Assembly: GCA_913009825.1 (NCBI GenBank)
Contig: CAJVYQ010000049.1
Coordinates: 1-40,496 of the forward strand
Direction: 5' to 3'
DNA length: 40,496 nt
Origin: an uncultured Deferribacteres bacterium
Lineage (GTDB): Bacteria > Zhuqueibacterota > JdFR-76 > DREG01
Shown: piece by piece, positions 8,935 to 16,974 of the stretch
Layout: every line of letters starts with the position of its first letter
Numbering within the stretch: position 1 is the first letter of the stretch
The notes under the pieces: generated by a model
The model's database searches: none
Seen by the model: the letters and a program-made list of their open reading frames with translations, nothing else
Told to the model about the DNA's origin: nothing
Translations under genes and position numbers: made by a program

Positions 8935-9129
8935 GAATAACCGGTTGAAATTAGTTCAATCTAAATTTCATGTTTGCCACAGTTCGATTCCCCGCCTGAA
9001 GCGGGCAGGCCCGCGGAAGCGGGCAGGCGCTCACTATGGCTTTCTTTTTCGGCCGGTCTGAACCCTTTCGTCAAAATCAGGATAAACCCAGTCGAAGACC
9101 GGTTTGGTTTCTATTTCAACCGGTTATTC
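8935..9129. mobile_element. MITE-like element, family D, between trxB and the E2 gene
   Basis: A perfect 17-base inverted repeat, gaataaccggttgaaat (8935-8951) and its reverse complement (9113-9129), bounds 195 non-coding bases. Inside is a tandem pair of gaagcgggcaggc (near 8998 and 9017). No transposase is encoded. The size and ends fit a miniature inverted-repeat element. It is the only copy I see in the window. Confidence 0.6.
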
Positions 9130-9197
9130 CTTAACTTTAAAATCAGAGTAAGCCCACGGAGCGGTTCGGCTTATAACGGTTCGAAAAAAACCGGTAA

Positions 9198-10139
9198 TTA
9201 CGCTTCTTTACTTTCCAGGAACCGCTCCGCATCGATGGCCGCCATACAACCGGTACCTGCCGCGGAAATTGCTTGGCGGTATACGGAATCCTGTACATCT
9301 CCGGCAGCAAAGACGCCGGGAACGGAAGTGTAAGTTGAGCCGGGTTTAGTAATGATATACGCTTTTTCATCCATCTCCAACTGATCTTTAAACATCTGCG
9401 TATTTGGGGTATGGCCGATGGCCAGAAAGAAGCCCTGGCAGGATACCACGCTTTCTTCGCCGGTTTTCACATTTTTAATTCTTACGCCGGTCACTTCATT
9501 TTTTTCAACATCCAAAACTTCCACGGGAACAGAATTCCAGATGATTTCTATTTTGGAATTTTTCATCGCTTTTTCCTGCATAATTTTGGCGGCGCGCAAC
9601 TCATCCCGGCGATGAATAACTTTAACTTTGGCAGCAAATTTGGTTAAAAACGTCGCTTCTTCCATAGCGGAATCGCCGCCGCCGATCACAACCACTTCTT
9701 TATCCTTAAAGAAAAAGCCGTCACAGGTAGCACAGGCGGAAACACCTCTGCCCTGCAGCTTCTTCTCCGATTCCAGTCCCAGCCAATTTGCCGACGCACC
9801 GGAAGAAATGATTAATGTATCTGCCAGCAATTCGGCGTCGCCCAATGTCAATTTAAAAGGCCGTTGGCTGAGATCGACTTTTTCCAGCGTATCAAACATA
9901 AACCCGGTGCCGAACTTCTCAGCCTGTTCGCGCATATCATTCATCAGTTTGGGGCCGTCAATTCCATCCGGGAAACCGGGAAAATTTTCTACTTCACTGG
10001 TGATGGTTAACTGGCCGCCGGGCTGCATGCCGTCTATGACCAAAGGTTTTAGCATTGCCCGTCCGGCATAAATTGCCGCCGTTAAACCCGCAGGCCCGGA
10101 ACCAACAATTACAACCTTGAATCTTTTTATTTCCTCCAT
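9198..10139 (-). CDS. trxB: Thioredoxin-disulfide reductase
   Basis: This flavoenzyme passes electrons from NADPH to thioredoxin in the cytoplasm. The 313 residues match the family length. The FAD-binding motif GSGPAG is at 13-18, the redox-active pair C136-A-T-C139 is followed by DGFFFKDK, and the NADPH-binding VIGGGDSAME is at 151-160. The C-terminal FAD motif GVFAAGDV is present, with Gln following three residues later. The ATG at 10139 is preceded by AAGGAGG eight bases upstream, one of the strongest ribosome binding sites in the window. It lies between lipB and the E2/lipA pair but is separated from both by inverted-repeat elements, so it may be transcribed alone. Confidence 0.96.
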   Translation of the reverse strand: MEEIKRFKVVIVGSGPAGLTAAIYAGRAMLKPLVIDGMQPGGQLTITSEVENFPGFPDGIDGPKLMNDMREQAEKFGTGFMFDTLEKVDLSQRPFKLTLGDAELLADTLIISSGASANWLGLESEKKLQGRGVSACATCDGFFFKDKEVVVIGGGDSAMEEATFLTKFAAKVKVIHRRDELRAAKIMQEKAMKNSKIEIIWNSVPVEVLDVEKNEVTGVRIKNVKTGEESVVSCQGFFLAIGHTPNTQMFKDQLEMDEKAYIITKPGSTYTSVPGVFAAGDVQDSVYRQAISAAGTGCMAAIDAERFLESKEA

Positions 10140-10245
10140 TTAATCAAACCTCCTTTTGTAATATAGTTCTTCTGTTCTTTCAAAATCATCACTTCATTTA
10201 GATGCAATTTACAGCATCCGGGTAACACAAAAACAATCTATTTAA

Positions 10246-10414
10246 TGTCTGTCCGAAAACTCGGGAAATATGTCATTCCGAGCGGAGTCCCGATGGTTTT
10301 TATCGGGACGGAGTCGAGGAATCTGTATGTTACAATAACTTAAAGGGTTAAACAGATTTATCTCCGCCTTTTGGCGGATCGAAATGACAAAAAAAGGGTG
10401 TTTTCGGACAGACA
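10246..10414. mobile_element. MITE-like element, family A copy 1
   Basis: Perfect 15-base inverted repeats tgtctgtccgaaaac (10246-10260) and its complement (10400-10414) bound a non-coding element. Inside, 10272-10324 carries a gtcattccga...gaggaatct repeat with a cccgatggtttttatcggg hairpin; the same interior repeat recurs at 20373-20443 and, inverted, at 30243-30312. A second element with related ends is at 22208-22331. Confidence 0.7.
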
Positions 10415-10421
10415 CTATTTA

Positions 10422-10575
10422 AACCTAAATTGAGCGATTCTTAGCTTGAAACAACCGGCTAAAGAGTTTTGTCATTCTGCCTGCCCGACCACAGGCGGAA
10501 AATAATCTTGTTCGTTCTGTGCACTAAACCAACAAGATTCCTACGGAATGACATTAGAATCGCTCAATTCAGGTT
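10422..10575. mobile_element. MITE-like element, family B copy 1
   Basis: Ends aacctaaattgagcgattc (from 10422) and agaatcgctcaattcaggtt (10556-10575) are inverted repeats with one mismatch over the shared 20 bases. The same ends bound a second, internally different element at 36833-36951. This copy starts seven bases after family A copy 1 ends and stops three bases before the lipB stop codon. The core includes a gtcattctg...cggaatgac palindrome. Confidence 0.75.
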
Positions 10576-10578
10576 AAA

Positions 10579-11298
10579 CTAATAATTCATCTTATGCGAT
10601 GCAAGCAATTCCGCCAAAACCGGCCGGGACACATGATTGTACGGCATCATGCGAAATTGAAAAACACCCGCAAATTGATTGACCATTTTTGGAATCACCT
10701 GTGCCGGCGTTACGTCTTCCTTACCTGATTTAACCATAGAAGTGACATTTTTATTCCGAATCCCACAGGGAATGATGTAATCGTAATAAGACATGTCGGG
10801 ACAAATATTCAGCGCTAAACCGTGGGTGGTAATCCACCTGCTTACTTTTACACCGATGGCCGCTATTTTTTCTTCGCCAACCCAGACACCCGTGTATTTC
10901 TCTTTTCTTGCCGCGGATATTCGGAACTGAGCCAATGTGCGGATAATCACTTCCTCCAATTGGCGCAAATACCAGATCACATCCTCCCTGATCTGCGACA
11001 AATTCAGGATAGGGTAAGCAACCAATTGACCGGGACCGTGATAGGTAACATCGCCGCCGCGGTCCACTTTTTCATAAACGATCCCTTTCCCGGTCATTTG
11101 GGCAGGATCGATGAGAAGATTTTCTTCCCGACCCGATTTCCCCATGGTGATGGTGTGTGGATGTTCCATAAAAAGCACGAGGTCGGGAATATGCTGTTGT
11201 AACCGGTTTTCCGCCAGTAACTTTTGCAATTTCCAGGCTGTTTGATAATCCGTCAGACCCAGATTAAGGTAAACACACGTTATTTTCTTTCGGCCCAT
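10579..11298 (-). CDS. lipB: Octanoyl-[ACP]:protein N-octanoyltransferase
   Basis: LipB transfers octanoate from acyl carrier protein to the lipoyl-domain lysine, the step before LipA. The 239 residues carry the family signature RGGDVTYHGPG (80-90), the catalytic lysine K144 in EEKIAAIGVK and the acyl-thioester cysteine C178 in IIPCGI. With lipA and an E2 substrate protein a few kilobases downstream on the same strand, this forms a lipoate-related neighbourhood. The ATG at 11298 has only a weak upstream GGA. The stop lies against the family B element, which may affect termination or message stability. Confidence 0.96.
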   Translation of the reverse strand: MGRKKITCVYLNLGLTDYQTAWKLQKLLAENRLQQHIPDLVLFMEHPHTITMGKSGREENLLIDPAQMTGKGIVYEKVDRGGDVTYHGPGQLVAYPILNLSQIREDVIWYLRQLEEVIIRTLAQFRISAARKEKYTGVWVGEEKIAAIGVKVSRWITTHGLALNICPDMSYYDYIIPCGIRNKNVTSMVKSGKEDVTPAQVIPKMVNQFAGVFQFRMMPYNHVSRPVLAELLASHKMNY

Positions 11299-11401
11299 CG
11301 ATCCAATCTAACCGTCACAAATGATCGACCCGGTTAATAATTCACAATTTTTCTTCCGGCATTTCCACAAACATAATAAAAAGCGGCCATTATTTCCAAA
11401 C

Positions 11402-11432
11402 AAAAATCCCCCGCTGATAAAAATGGGGGATT
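11402..11432 (-). terminator. Intrinsic terminator downstream of frr
   Basis: On the minus strand an 8-base-pair stem (aatccccc 11405-11412 with gggggatt 11425-11432, 12-base loop) is followed by a T-run. It lies 150 bases past the frr stop and fits the end of the pyrH-frr transcript. A weaker hairpin (atacagc...gctgtat, about 11543-11566) lies nearer the stop. Confidence 0.65.
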
Positions 11433-11581
11433 CATAGATTGCAAGTGAGATTAAAAACATCGATACCGTGAAAATATCGGTTCTTTAACTAAATTGAGAA
11501 TACTTTACTGCAAGGCCGTTTCCTTCCCCAATCATTCAGAAATACAGCGAAAAAGAAGGCTGTATCTTTACCGCGCAGAGA

Positions 11582-12139
11582 TCAGACTTCCATAATTTCT
11601 TTTTCTTTAACTTTCACCAATTCATCTATTTTTTCGATGAACGAGTTGGTTAAATCCTGGATTTCATTCAATTCGTCATGGGCGCTGTCTTCGGACAGTT
11701 CGTGATTTTTTTCCACTTTTTTGATATGTTCGTTCACATCGCGCCGGACATTTCTGATGGCGACTTTGCCTTCTTCCGCCATCTTTTTTACCAATTTCAC
11801 TAACTCTTTTCTTCGCTCTTCCGTCAAAACCGGAATGGGCACACGAATGGTGCGGCCATCGTTTACCGGGTTCAAACCAAGGTCGGATTTTAAAATGGCC
11901 TTTTCAATTTCACCGATCATATTTTTTTCCCACGGCTGAATGGCCAACGTTCGCATTTCAGGGATTGTTACATTGGCAACCTGGTCGACCGGCACCAAAT
12001 TCCCATAATATTCTACTTTGATCCCGTCCAAAAGTGCTGCGGTCGCTTTTCCGGTGCGGATATGAACAAATTCGGACCGAACCGCATCCACCGATTTTTG
12101 CATCCTATCTCCGGCATCCTGATAAAACTTACTTTTCAT
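11582..12139 (-). CDS. frr: Ribosome recycling factor
   Basis: RRF splits the post-termination ribosome together with EF-G. From ATG 12139 it has 185 residues, the standard length, with VRTG-like HIRTGKA near residue 30, IQPWEKNMI and the closing coiled-coil hairpin with [14 protein letters not shown] at 12148 opens the frame three codons earlier, but AGGTGA stands correctly spaced before ATG 12139. The start overlaps the pyrH stop by 11 bases, indicating translational coupling. It is the last gene of the translation block, with a terminator at 11402-11432. Confidence 0.97.
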   Translation of the reverse strand: MKSKFYQDAGDRMQKSVDAVRSEFVHIRTGKATAALLDGIKVEYYGNLVPVDQVANVTIPEMRTLAIQPWEKNMIGEIEKAILKSDLGLNPVNDGRTIRVPIPVLTEERRKELVKLVKKMAEEGKVAIRNVRRDVNEHIKKVEKNHELSEDSAHDELNEIQDLTNSFIEKIDELVKVKEKEIMEV

Positions 12140-12860
12140 GATCGTCACCTATCACTTTGGTTCCAACTGCTTCACCTAAAATGACCCGTTTAATATTATT
12201 TTTTCGGGTCATATTAAATACGATAATTGGCAGGTTGTTTTCCATACACAATGTGATTGCCGTCATATCCATCACTTTTAAATTTTTACGTACCACATCG
12301 ATATATTTTATTTGCCGGTACATTTCTGCGTCGGGATGGGTAACTGGGTCCGCCGAATAAACGCCATCCACTTTTGTCGCTTTCAGAACGGCATCCGCTT
12401 CAATTTCAATTGCCCGCAGTGCTGCGGCGGTGTCGGTAGAAAAATAGGGACTGCCGGTTCCGGCGGCAAATATCACCATGCGCCGCTTTTCCAGATGGCG
12501 AATGGCCCGGCGGCGAATGAACGGTTCGGCAACAGCTTCGATCTGGATTGCCGATTGGGTTCTGGTATGAATGCCCAAATTTTCCAGATGATTTTGCAAC
12601 GCGAGAGAATTGATGACTGTGGCCAGCATTCCCATCTGATCCGCCAGAACACGGTCATATCCCTCTGAACTGGCGGCAAGGCCGCGAAAAATATTCCCGC
12701 CGCCGATGACAATGCCAACTTCAATGCCCAAATCATGGACAGATTTAATTTCTTCGGCGATCATTTTTACAATAGCGGCATCGATACCAAAGCTCTTCTC
12801 CCCGACCAATGCCTCGCCGCTCAGTTTTAATAAAATACGCTTAAATATGGGTTTGTTCAT
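12129..12860 (-). CDS. pyrH: UMP kinase
   Basis: This hexameric bacterial UMP kinase makes UDP from UMP and ATP for pyrimidine nucleotide supply. The 243 residues include KLSGEAL near the start, GGGNIFRG (53-60), the nucleotide-binding [13 protein letters not shown] and [10 protein letters not shown]. The frame can be extended to 12887, but those codons lie in the terminator hairpin after tsf, so ATG 12860 is chosen. It overlaps frr by 11 bases. The tsf-pyrH-frr order is conserved in many bacteria. The terminator before pyrH suggests that this pair has its own promoter or depends on readthrough. Confidence 0.97.
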   Translation of the reverse strand: MNKPIFKRILLKLSGEALVGEKSFGIDAAIVKMIAEEIKSVHDLGIEVGIVIGGGNIFRGLAASSEGYDRVLADQMGMLATVINSLALQNHLENLGIHTRTQSAIQIEAVAEPFIRRRAIRHLEKRRMVIFAAGTGSPYFSTDTAAALRAIEIEADAVLKATKVDGVYSADPVTHPDAEMYRQIKYIDVVRKNLKVMDMTAITLCMENNLPIIVFNMTRKNNIKRVILGEAVGTKVIGDDHEK

Positions 12861-12872
12861 ATTCCGTCCCAA

Positions 12873-12907
12873 TAAAAAAATACCCAATAAAAAAAATTAT
12901 TGGGTAT
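12873..12907 (-). terminator. Intrinsic terminator between tsf and pyrH
   Basis: A perfect 11-base-pair stem (atacccaataa 12880-12890 with ttattgggtat 12897-12907, loop aaaaaa) is followed on the minus strand by seven T. It lies 14 bases past the tsf stop and just before the pyrH start. Confidence 0.8.
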
Positions 12908-12921
12908 TTAAATTAGATGAT

Positions 12922-13515
12922 TTAACCACCAAGCTGGTAACGAACAAATCGCTTAATTTTGATATTTTCACCGATCTTCGCCCTGACATCGCTGAGCACA
13001 TCTGCAACCGGCCTTTCCGGTTCACGAATATACGATTGCTCCATCAAACAAACTTCCTGATAAAATTTATCCAGTTTCCCCTGAGCAATCTTTTCCAAAA
13101 TATGATCCGGTTTTCCGGTATTCTTCGCCTGCTCTTTGTAGATATTCATTTCCTTTTCGATCTGCTCAGGCGAGAGATCCTCCCGGTTAACAACCAGTGG
13201 ATTTGCAGCAGCTACCTGCATGGCCATATTCCGCACAAACTGTTTGAACTCGTCATTTTTGGCCACAAAATCCGTTTCGCAATTGACTTCGATCATAACG
13301 CCAATGCGGTTTCCCGGATGAATATACGCTTCAATCAATCCTTCTTTGGTTTCCCTGCTTTCCCGCTTTTTGGCAGAGGCCATCCCTTTTTTCCGCAGCC
13401 ATTCAACCGCTTTTTCCAAATCACCATCATTCTCCTGTAATGCTTTCTTACAATCCATAATTCCGGCGCCGGTTTTTTCCCGTAGTTCTTTTACCAATCC
13501 CGCTGAAATTGCCAT
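12922..13515 (-). CDS. tsf: Elongation factor Ts (short form)
   Basis: EF-Ts exchanges GDP for GTP on EF-Tu. The N-terminal UBA-like domain (LVKELREKTGAGIMDCKKAL) and the EF-Tu-contacting TDFVAKN motif (81-87) are present. At 197 residues it is much shorter than the E. coli protein and resembles the single-core short form known from Thermus and some other lineages. It ends in IKRFVRYQLGG, a normal family C-terminus, so it is not truncated. Upstream AAGGG serves as a modest ribosome binding site. It is flanked on both sides by hairpin terminators, which would let tsf levels be set separately from rpsB and pyrH. Confidence 0.96.
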   Translation of the reverse strand: MAISAGLVKELREKTGAGIMDCKKALQENDGDLEKAVEWLRKKGMASAKKRESRETKEGLIEAYIHPGNRIGVMIEVNCETDFVAKNDEFKQFVRNMAMQVAAANPLVVNREDLSPEQIEKEMNIYKEQAKNTGKPDHILEKIAQGKLDKFYQEVCLMEQSYIREPERPVADVLSDVRAKIGENIKIKRFVRYQLGG

Positions 13516-13549
13516 ATTTTTCTAACCCTTATCAAATTAATTTTATATG

Positions 13550-13577
13550 AAAAAGCACTCTTTTGATCGAGTGCTTT
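13550..13577 (-). terminator. Hairpin terminator or attenuator between rpsB and tsf
   Basis: A 9-base-pair perfect stem (aaagcactc 13552-13560 with gagtgcttt 13569-13577, 8-base loop) is followed by a short T-run on the minus strand. It lies in the 169-base rpsB-tsf gap, close to the tsf start, so partial readthrough into tsf is likely. Confidence 0.6.
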
Positions 13578-13684
13578 ACATTCTACCCATATCCACTCAG
13601 AAACCCAGAATTGCCGGTTCCTCCTTTTTCCTATTGTTTCAAGTCATTTCCCGCAAAAAGAGGCTTACATCACGATCGGTAAAA

Positions 13685-14431
13685 TCAGGCTTCTTCTTTT
13701 TCAACCAATTCATCTTCGCCTTCGCTTTCCGCCTCGGTCATCATGCGATTCTCCTGCAGCCCTTCAATCACCGCTTCAACAAAAGCATGCGTAACCAAAC
13801 CGACCGATTTAAACGCATCATCATTGGCAGGGATCGGATAATCGACTTCATCCGGATCGCAATTTGTGTCGATGATTGCAAAAACCGGAATGTTCAATTT
13901 CCTTGCTTCGGCCACAGCGATAGCTTCCTTTTTGGGATCTACGATAAAAATGGCCCCGGGCAAAATGTTCATATCCTTGATACCGCCAAGTACTTTTTCC
14001 ATTTTGATCCGTTCCCGTTCCAGGTGAAGGGTCTCTTTCTTGGTTATTTTTTCATAAGTACCGTCGGAACTCATTTTTTCCAGATTCTTCAGATGCTTGA
14101 TGCTCTTTTTAATAGTGCTGAAATTGGTTAGCGTGCCGCCCAGCCACCGGTCGGTCACATAATACATGCCGCATCTTTCCGCTTCGGTCCTCACAATATC
14201 TTTGGCCTGTTTTTTCGTCCCGACAAAAAGCACTTTTTCACCTTTGCCAACGATATTTTTTACTGCGGCAAAAGCTTCGTTCAGTTTCTCTAACGTTTTC
14301 TTTAAATCGATAATATGAATCCCATTTCTTTCCATGAAGATATATTTCTTCATCTTCGGATTCCATTTTCTGGTCAAATGACCAAAATGAGCACCACCCA
14401 TTAAAAGCTGTTCCAATAAAACTTCCGGCAT
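13685..14431 (-). CDS. rpsB: 30S ribosomal protein S2
   Basis: S2 binds the 30S head-body junction. The 248 residues show the family start [19 protein letters not shown], the middle [12 protein letters not shown] and RWLGGTLTN, and [16 protein letters not shown]. The C-terminus is an acidic tail ([15 protein letters not shown]). AGGAGATATTGA upstream of ATG 14431 is a good ribosome binding site. It follows rpsI with a 60-base gap and precedes tsf, continuing the ribosomal block. Confidence 0.98.
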   Translation of the reverse strand: MPEVLLEQLLMGGAHFGHLTRKWNPKMKKYIFMERNGIHIIDLKKTLEKLNEAFAAVKNIVGKGEKVLFVGTKKQAKDIVRTEAERCGMYYVTDRWLGGTLTNFSTIKKSIKHLKNLEKMSSDGTYEKITKKETLHLERERIKMEKVLGGIKDMNILPGAIFIVDPKKEAIAVAEARKLNIPVFAIIDTNCDPDEVDYPIPANDDAFKSVGLVTHAFVEAVIEGLQENRMMTEAESEGEDELVEKEEA

Positions 14432-14491
14432 TCAATATCTCCTAAACAAGTTGCGAATATTTATTTCCATCATTCCAGATAACAGACGATT

Positions 14492-14884
14492 TTAACGTTT
14501 GGAAAATTGAAATCTTTTCCGTGCTTTCGGCTGCCCCGGTTTTTTCCGTTCCACCATTCTCGGATCACGAGTGAGAAAACCCGCCCGTTTTAGCGGCGGC
14601 TTAAAATCTTCACTGGCTTTTAATAGGGCCCGGGAAATTCCCAATCTCAACGCACCGGCTTGACCGGATAACCCGCCACCACGCACCGTAGCGTTGATGT
14701 TATAACTACCCGAGGCTTCTGTGATTTCCAGCGGCTGTTCAATTAACATTTTCAGAGTCTCACGTTTAAAGTGTTCCAGCAGTGATTTACCGTTCACTTC
14801 AATTTCACCCTTCCCGGGAGTAAGCCAAACTCTTGCAGTGGATTCTTTTCTTCTTCCGGTAGCGTAATAGCTATCTTCCTTCAT
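14492..14884 (-). CDS. rpsI: 30S ribosomal protein S9
   Basis: S9 lies on the 30S head, with its C-terminal tail reaching the P-site tRNA. The 130 residues contain YYATGRRKESTARVWL at the start, VRGGGLSGQAGALRLGISRAL, and end in the basic KARKRFQFSKR with the invariant terminal arginine. The ATG at 14884 has AGGAGAG upstream. It follows rplM by 22 bases, the usual L13-S9 pair. Confidence 0.98.
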   Translation of the reverse strand: MKEDSYYATGRRKESTARVWLTPGKGEIEVNGKSLLEHFKRETLKMLIEQPLEITEASGSYNINATVRGGGLSGQAGALRLGISRALLKASEDFKPPLKRAGFLTRDPRMVERKKPGQPKARKRFQFSKR

Positions 14885-14906
14885 TAAACTCTCCTATATG
14901 AATTTC

Positions 14907-15341
14907 TTAGGCTTCAATTTCCAAAACTTCTGGTTTCTGAGCCTGATGCGGATGTTCAGAACCGGCGTAAATTTTCAATTTTCTCATCATCTGTCTGCCC
15001 AAGCGATTGTGTGGAATCATGCCCCAAACTGCATGATGAATAATTTCTTCCGGCTTCTGCTGAACCAATTTCGCAGCAGTGATCTCTTTTAGGCCGCCCG
15101 GATATTCGGAGTGACGATAATATTTTTTCTGATTCCACTTTCTGCCGGTAAAACGAACCTTTCCCGCGTTCACTACAACAATATAATCACCGGTATCTAC
15201 ATGAGGAGTGAAAATTGGCTTGTCTTTACCTCGCAAAATCATGGCAATCCGGGTGGCCAAACGGCCGACCACTTTATCTTCCGCATCCACGACAAACCAT
15301 CTCCGGGTAACATCCTCTTTTCTTGCAGAGAAAGTTCTCAA
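14907..15341 (-). CDS. rplM: 50S ribosomal protein L13
   Basis: L13 is an early assembly protein of the large subunit. The 144 residues include [37 protein letters not shown] and the HRLGRQ-equivalent [21 protein letters not shown]. It is the first gene of the translation block. A consensus-like promoter (15415-15443) lies about 75 bases upstream, and AAGGAG precedes ATG 15341. Confidence 0.98.
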   Translation of the reverse strand: MRTFSARKEDVTRRWFVVDAEDKVVGRLATRIAMILRGKDKPIFTPHVDTGDYIVVVNAGKVRFTGRKWNQKKYYRHSEYPGGLKEITAAKLVQQKPEEIIHHAVWGMIPHNRLGRQMMRKLKIYAGSEHPHQAQKPEVLEIEA

Positions 15342-15414
15342 TTTCTATACTCCTTTATTCAACCGAACAAGTTTCTTTTTTACTATTATTAGTTTCCTGA
15401 ATTCAAAACCATAA

Positions 15415-15443
15415 AAGGTAATGATTTTTTATAGGTTTGTCAA
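15415..15443 (-). promoter_or_regulatory. Promoter of the rplM-rpsI-rpsB-tsf block
   Basis: On the minus strand a perfect -35 TTGACA (15438-15443) and -10 TACCTT (15415-15420) are spaced by exactly 17 bases, with an AT-rich leader to rplM at 15341. This is the best promoter match in the window and is where a strong ribosomal promoter would be expected. Confidence 0.6.
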
Positions 15444-15676
15444 GATTTAATTCCCGTAAATTGTAATGTCTTTGTTACCGGTAGACATAAAAATTATTGG
15501 AACATGTCGGCTTTTTGAAAACACATTCGCCACAATGGAAGATGAAAAATTGTATTTCTTTACCTAACAGAAAATCAAGGCAAAAAAATTTGAACTTATT
15601 TGTATTTGTTTTCGGCCACAGAAAAAAGATGCCACAGAACTTTTCTTTATTTTGCCAAAAAGTGTTGCGTTTTGCC
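15444..15676. other. Intergenic spacer thrC-rplM
   Basis: This AT-rich non-coding stretch lies between the thrC stop and the rplM promoter. It holds a ggccacagaaaaaagatgcc segment that resembles short A-rich repeats near 30060-30100 and 31430-31460. I see no hairpin with a T-run for thrC, no RNA gene and no credible ORF. Confidence 0.4.
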
Positions 15677-16933
15677 TCATTTATTTGAGATGATACTTAA
15701 TTTCTCCGCCACACCGGACAGGGTATTTTCCACTTCTATGGGATGATTTTCGACTGCCCGCAGCGCGTTGTCCACATCTTTCAAACCATTTCCGGTTACC
15801 AGCACAAGAGAAGTGTCATGCGGTTTGCAAATTCCTGAGTCGATAAGTTGCCGCAATCCCGCCAGCCCCGCCGCGGCCGCGGGCTCGGCAAAAACTCCTG
15901 TTGTTCTTGCCAACAGGGGGATGGCAGATAATATATCCCTGTCGCTGACACGGATGTACATGCCCCCGGATTCCCGTACCGCCCGCAGCGCTTTCAATTG
16001 ATCCCGTGGTACACCGACGGCAATACTATCTGCCACCGTTTTAGGAATTACAGGTTTAACAGCCGAAGCGCCATTCTCCCATGCTGCAACCAGAGGCGCA
16101 CTGCCTTCCGCCTGGACGCCGATCAGCTTGGGCAAACGCGTAATCAAACCCAATTGATAAAACTCGCAGAACCCTTTCCACACACTCTGAATGATACATC
16201 CGTCGCCCACCGGAACAAAAACGTAATCCGGTACCTCCCATTCGAGTTGCTCACAAATTTCAAAAGCAGCGGTTTTTTTCCCTTCGGCTAAGTAGGGATT
16301 TACGGCGGTACTGCGATTATACCAACCCCATTTTTCCGCAGCAGCGCAACACAAATCGAAAGCGTCATCATAAGTTCCGTTCACTAAAAGCACTTCGGCG
16401 CCGTAAATGAGTAACTGCGCCACTTTTGCCCGGGGAGCGTCTTTGGGCACAAAAATGATATTTTTCAGCCCGGAAATCGCCGCGAAAGCAGCCCAGGACG
16501 AGGCTGCATTTCCCGTAGAAGCGGCTGTTACAATAGCGACATTTTGTTCTTTTGCCTTCACGATGGCCACAGCGCTGGCCCGGTCCTTAAACGATGCTGT
16601 GGGGTTAACACCGTCATTTTTAATCCGGATATTCCTCACGCCCCACTTTTCTTCAAGCTTGACGGCACGATAGACAGGCGTCCAGCCGACGTGTAAATCG
16701 GGAATCATTGTCGGCTGCGATACCGGTAAAATGGGCAAATAACGCCAAAGTGAAAAAACAGGATTTTTTCTTAAAAAATCCTTAGTCAGTTTACGGCCAA
16801 TTTCCGTATAGTTATAAATTACATCCAGTGTACCTAACAGAGGTCCGCACAGGGGACAAGTGTATTCAATTTGATCGACGGAATATTCTGTTCCACAGGT
16901 ACTACATTTCAGTTTTATGCTGTTCGGTTTCAT
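15677..16933 (-). CDS. thrC: Threonine synthase
   Basis: This PLP enzyme converts O-phosphohomoserine to threonine. From ATG 16933 it has 418 residues. A rubredoxin-like zinc ribbon (C10, C13, C26, C29) opens the protein, as in many bacterial and archaeal threonine synthases. The PLP lysine is K117 in NPTASFKDRAS, and VTAASTGNAASSWAAFA binds the phosphate. The frame is open 12 codons further, but ATG 16933 directly precedes the zinc ribbon. It begins 41 bases after the ssnA stop on the same strand. That position probably reflects shared transcription rather than pathway logic, although diaminopropionate and threonine-type PLP enzymes share this fold, so the substrate could be checked. Confidence 0.9.
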   Translation of the reverse strand: MKPNSIKLKCSTCGTEYSVDQIEYTCPLCGPLLGTLDVIYNYTEIGRKLTKDFLRKNPVFSLWRYLPILPVSQPTMIPDLHVGWTPVYRAVKLEEKWGVRNIRIKNDGVNPTASFKDRASAVAIVKAKEQNVAIVTAASTGNAASSWAAFAAISGLKNIIFVPKDAPRAKVAQLLIYGAEVLLVNGTYDDAFDLCCAAAEKWGWYNRSTAVNPYLAEGKKTAAFEICEQLEWEVPDYVFVPVGDGCIIQSVWKGFCEFYQLGLITRLPKLIGVQAEGSAPLVAAWENGASAVKPVIPKTVADSIAVGVPRDQLKALRAVRESGGMYIRVSDRDILSAIPLLARTTGVFAEPAAAAGLAGLRQLIDSGICKPHDTSLVLVTGNGLKDVDNALRAVENHPIEVENTLSGVAEKLSIISNK

Positions 16934-16974
16934 CTCATTTCCCAAAATTTTGATCAGCAGTAAACACAACTACG

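Noticed and set aside
12861-12887. Upstream start of pyrH giving MGIFLLGRN
   Set aside because: Those codons are part of the tsf terminator hairpin; homology begins at MNKPIF.
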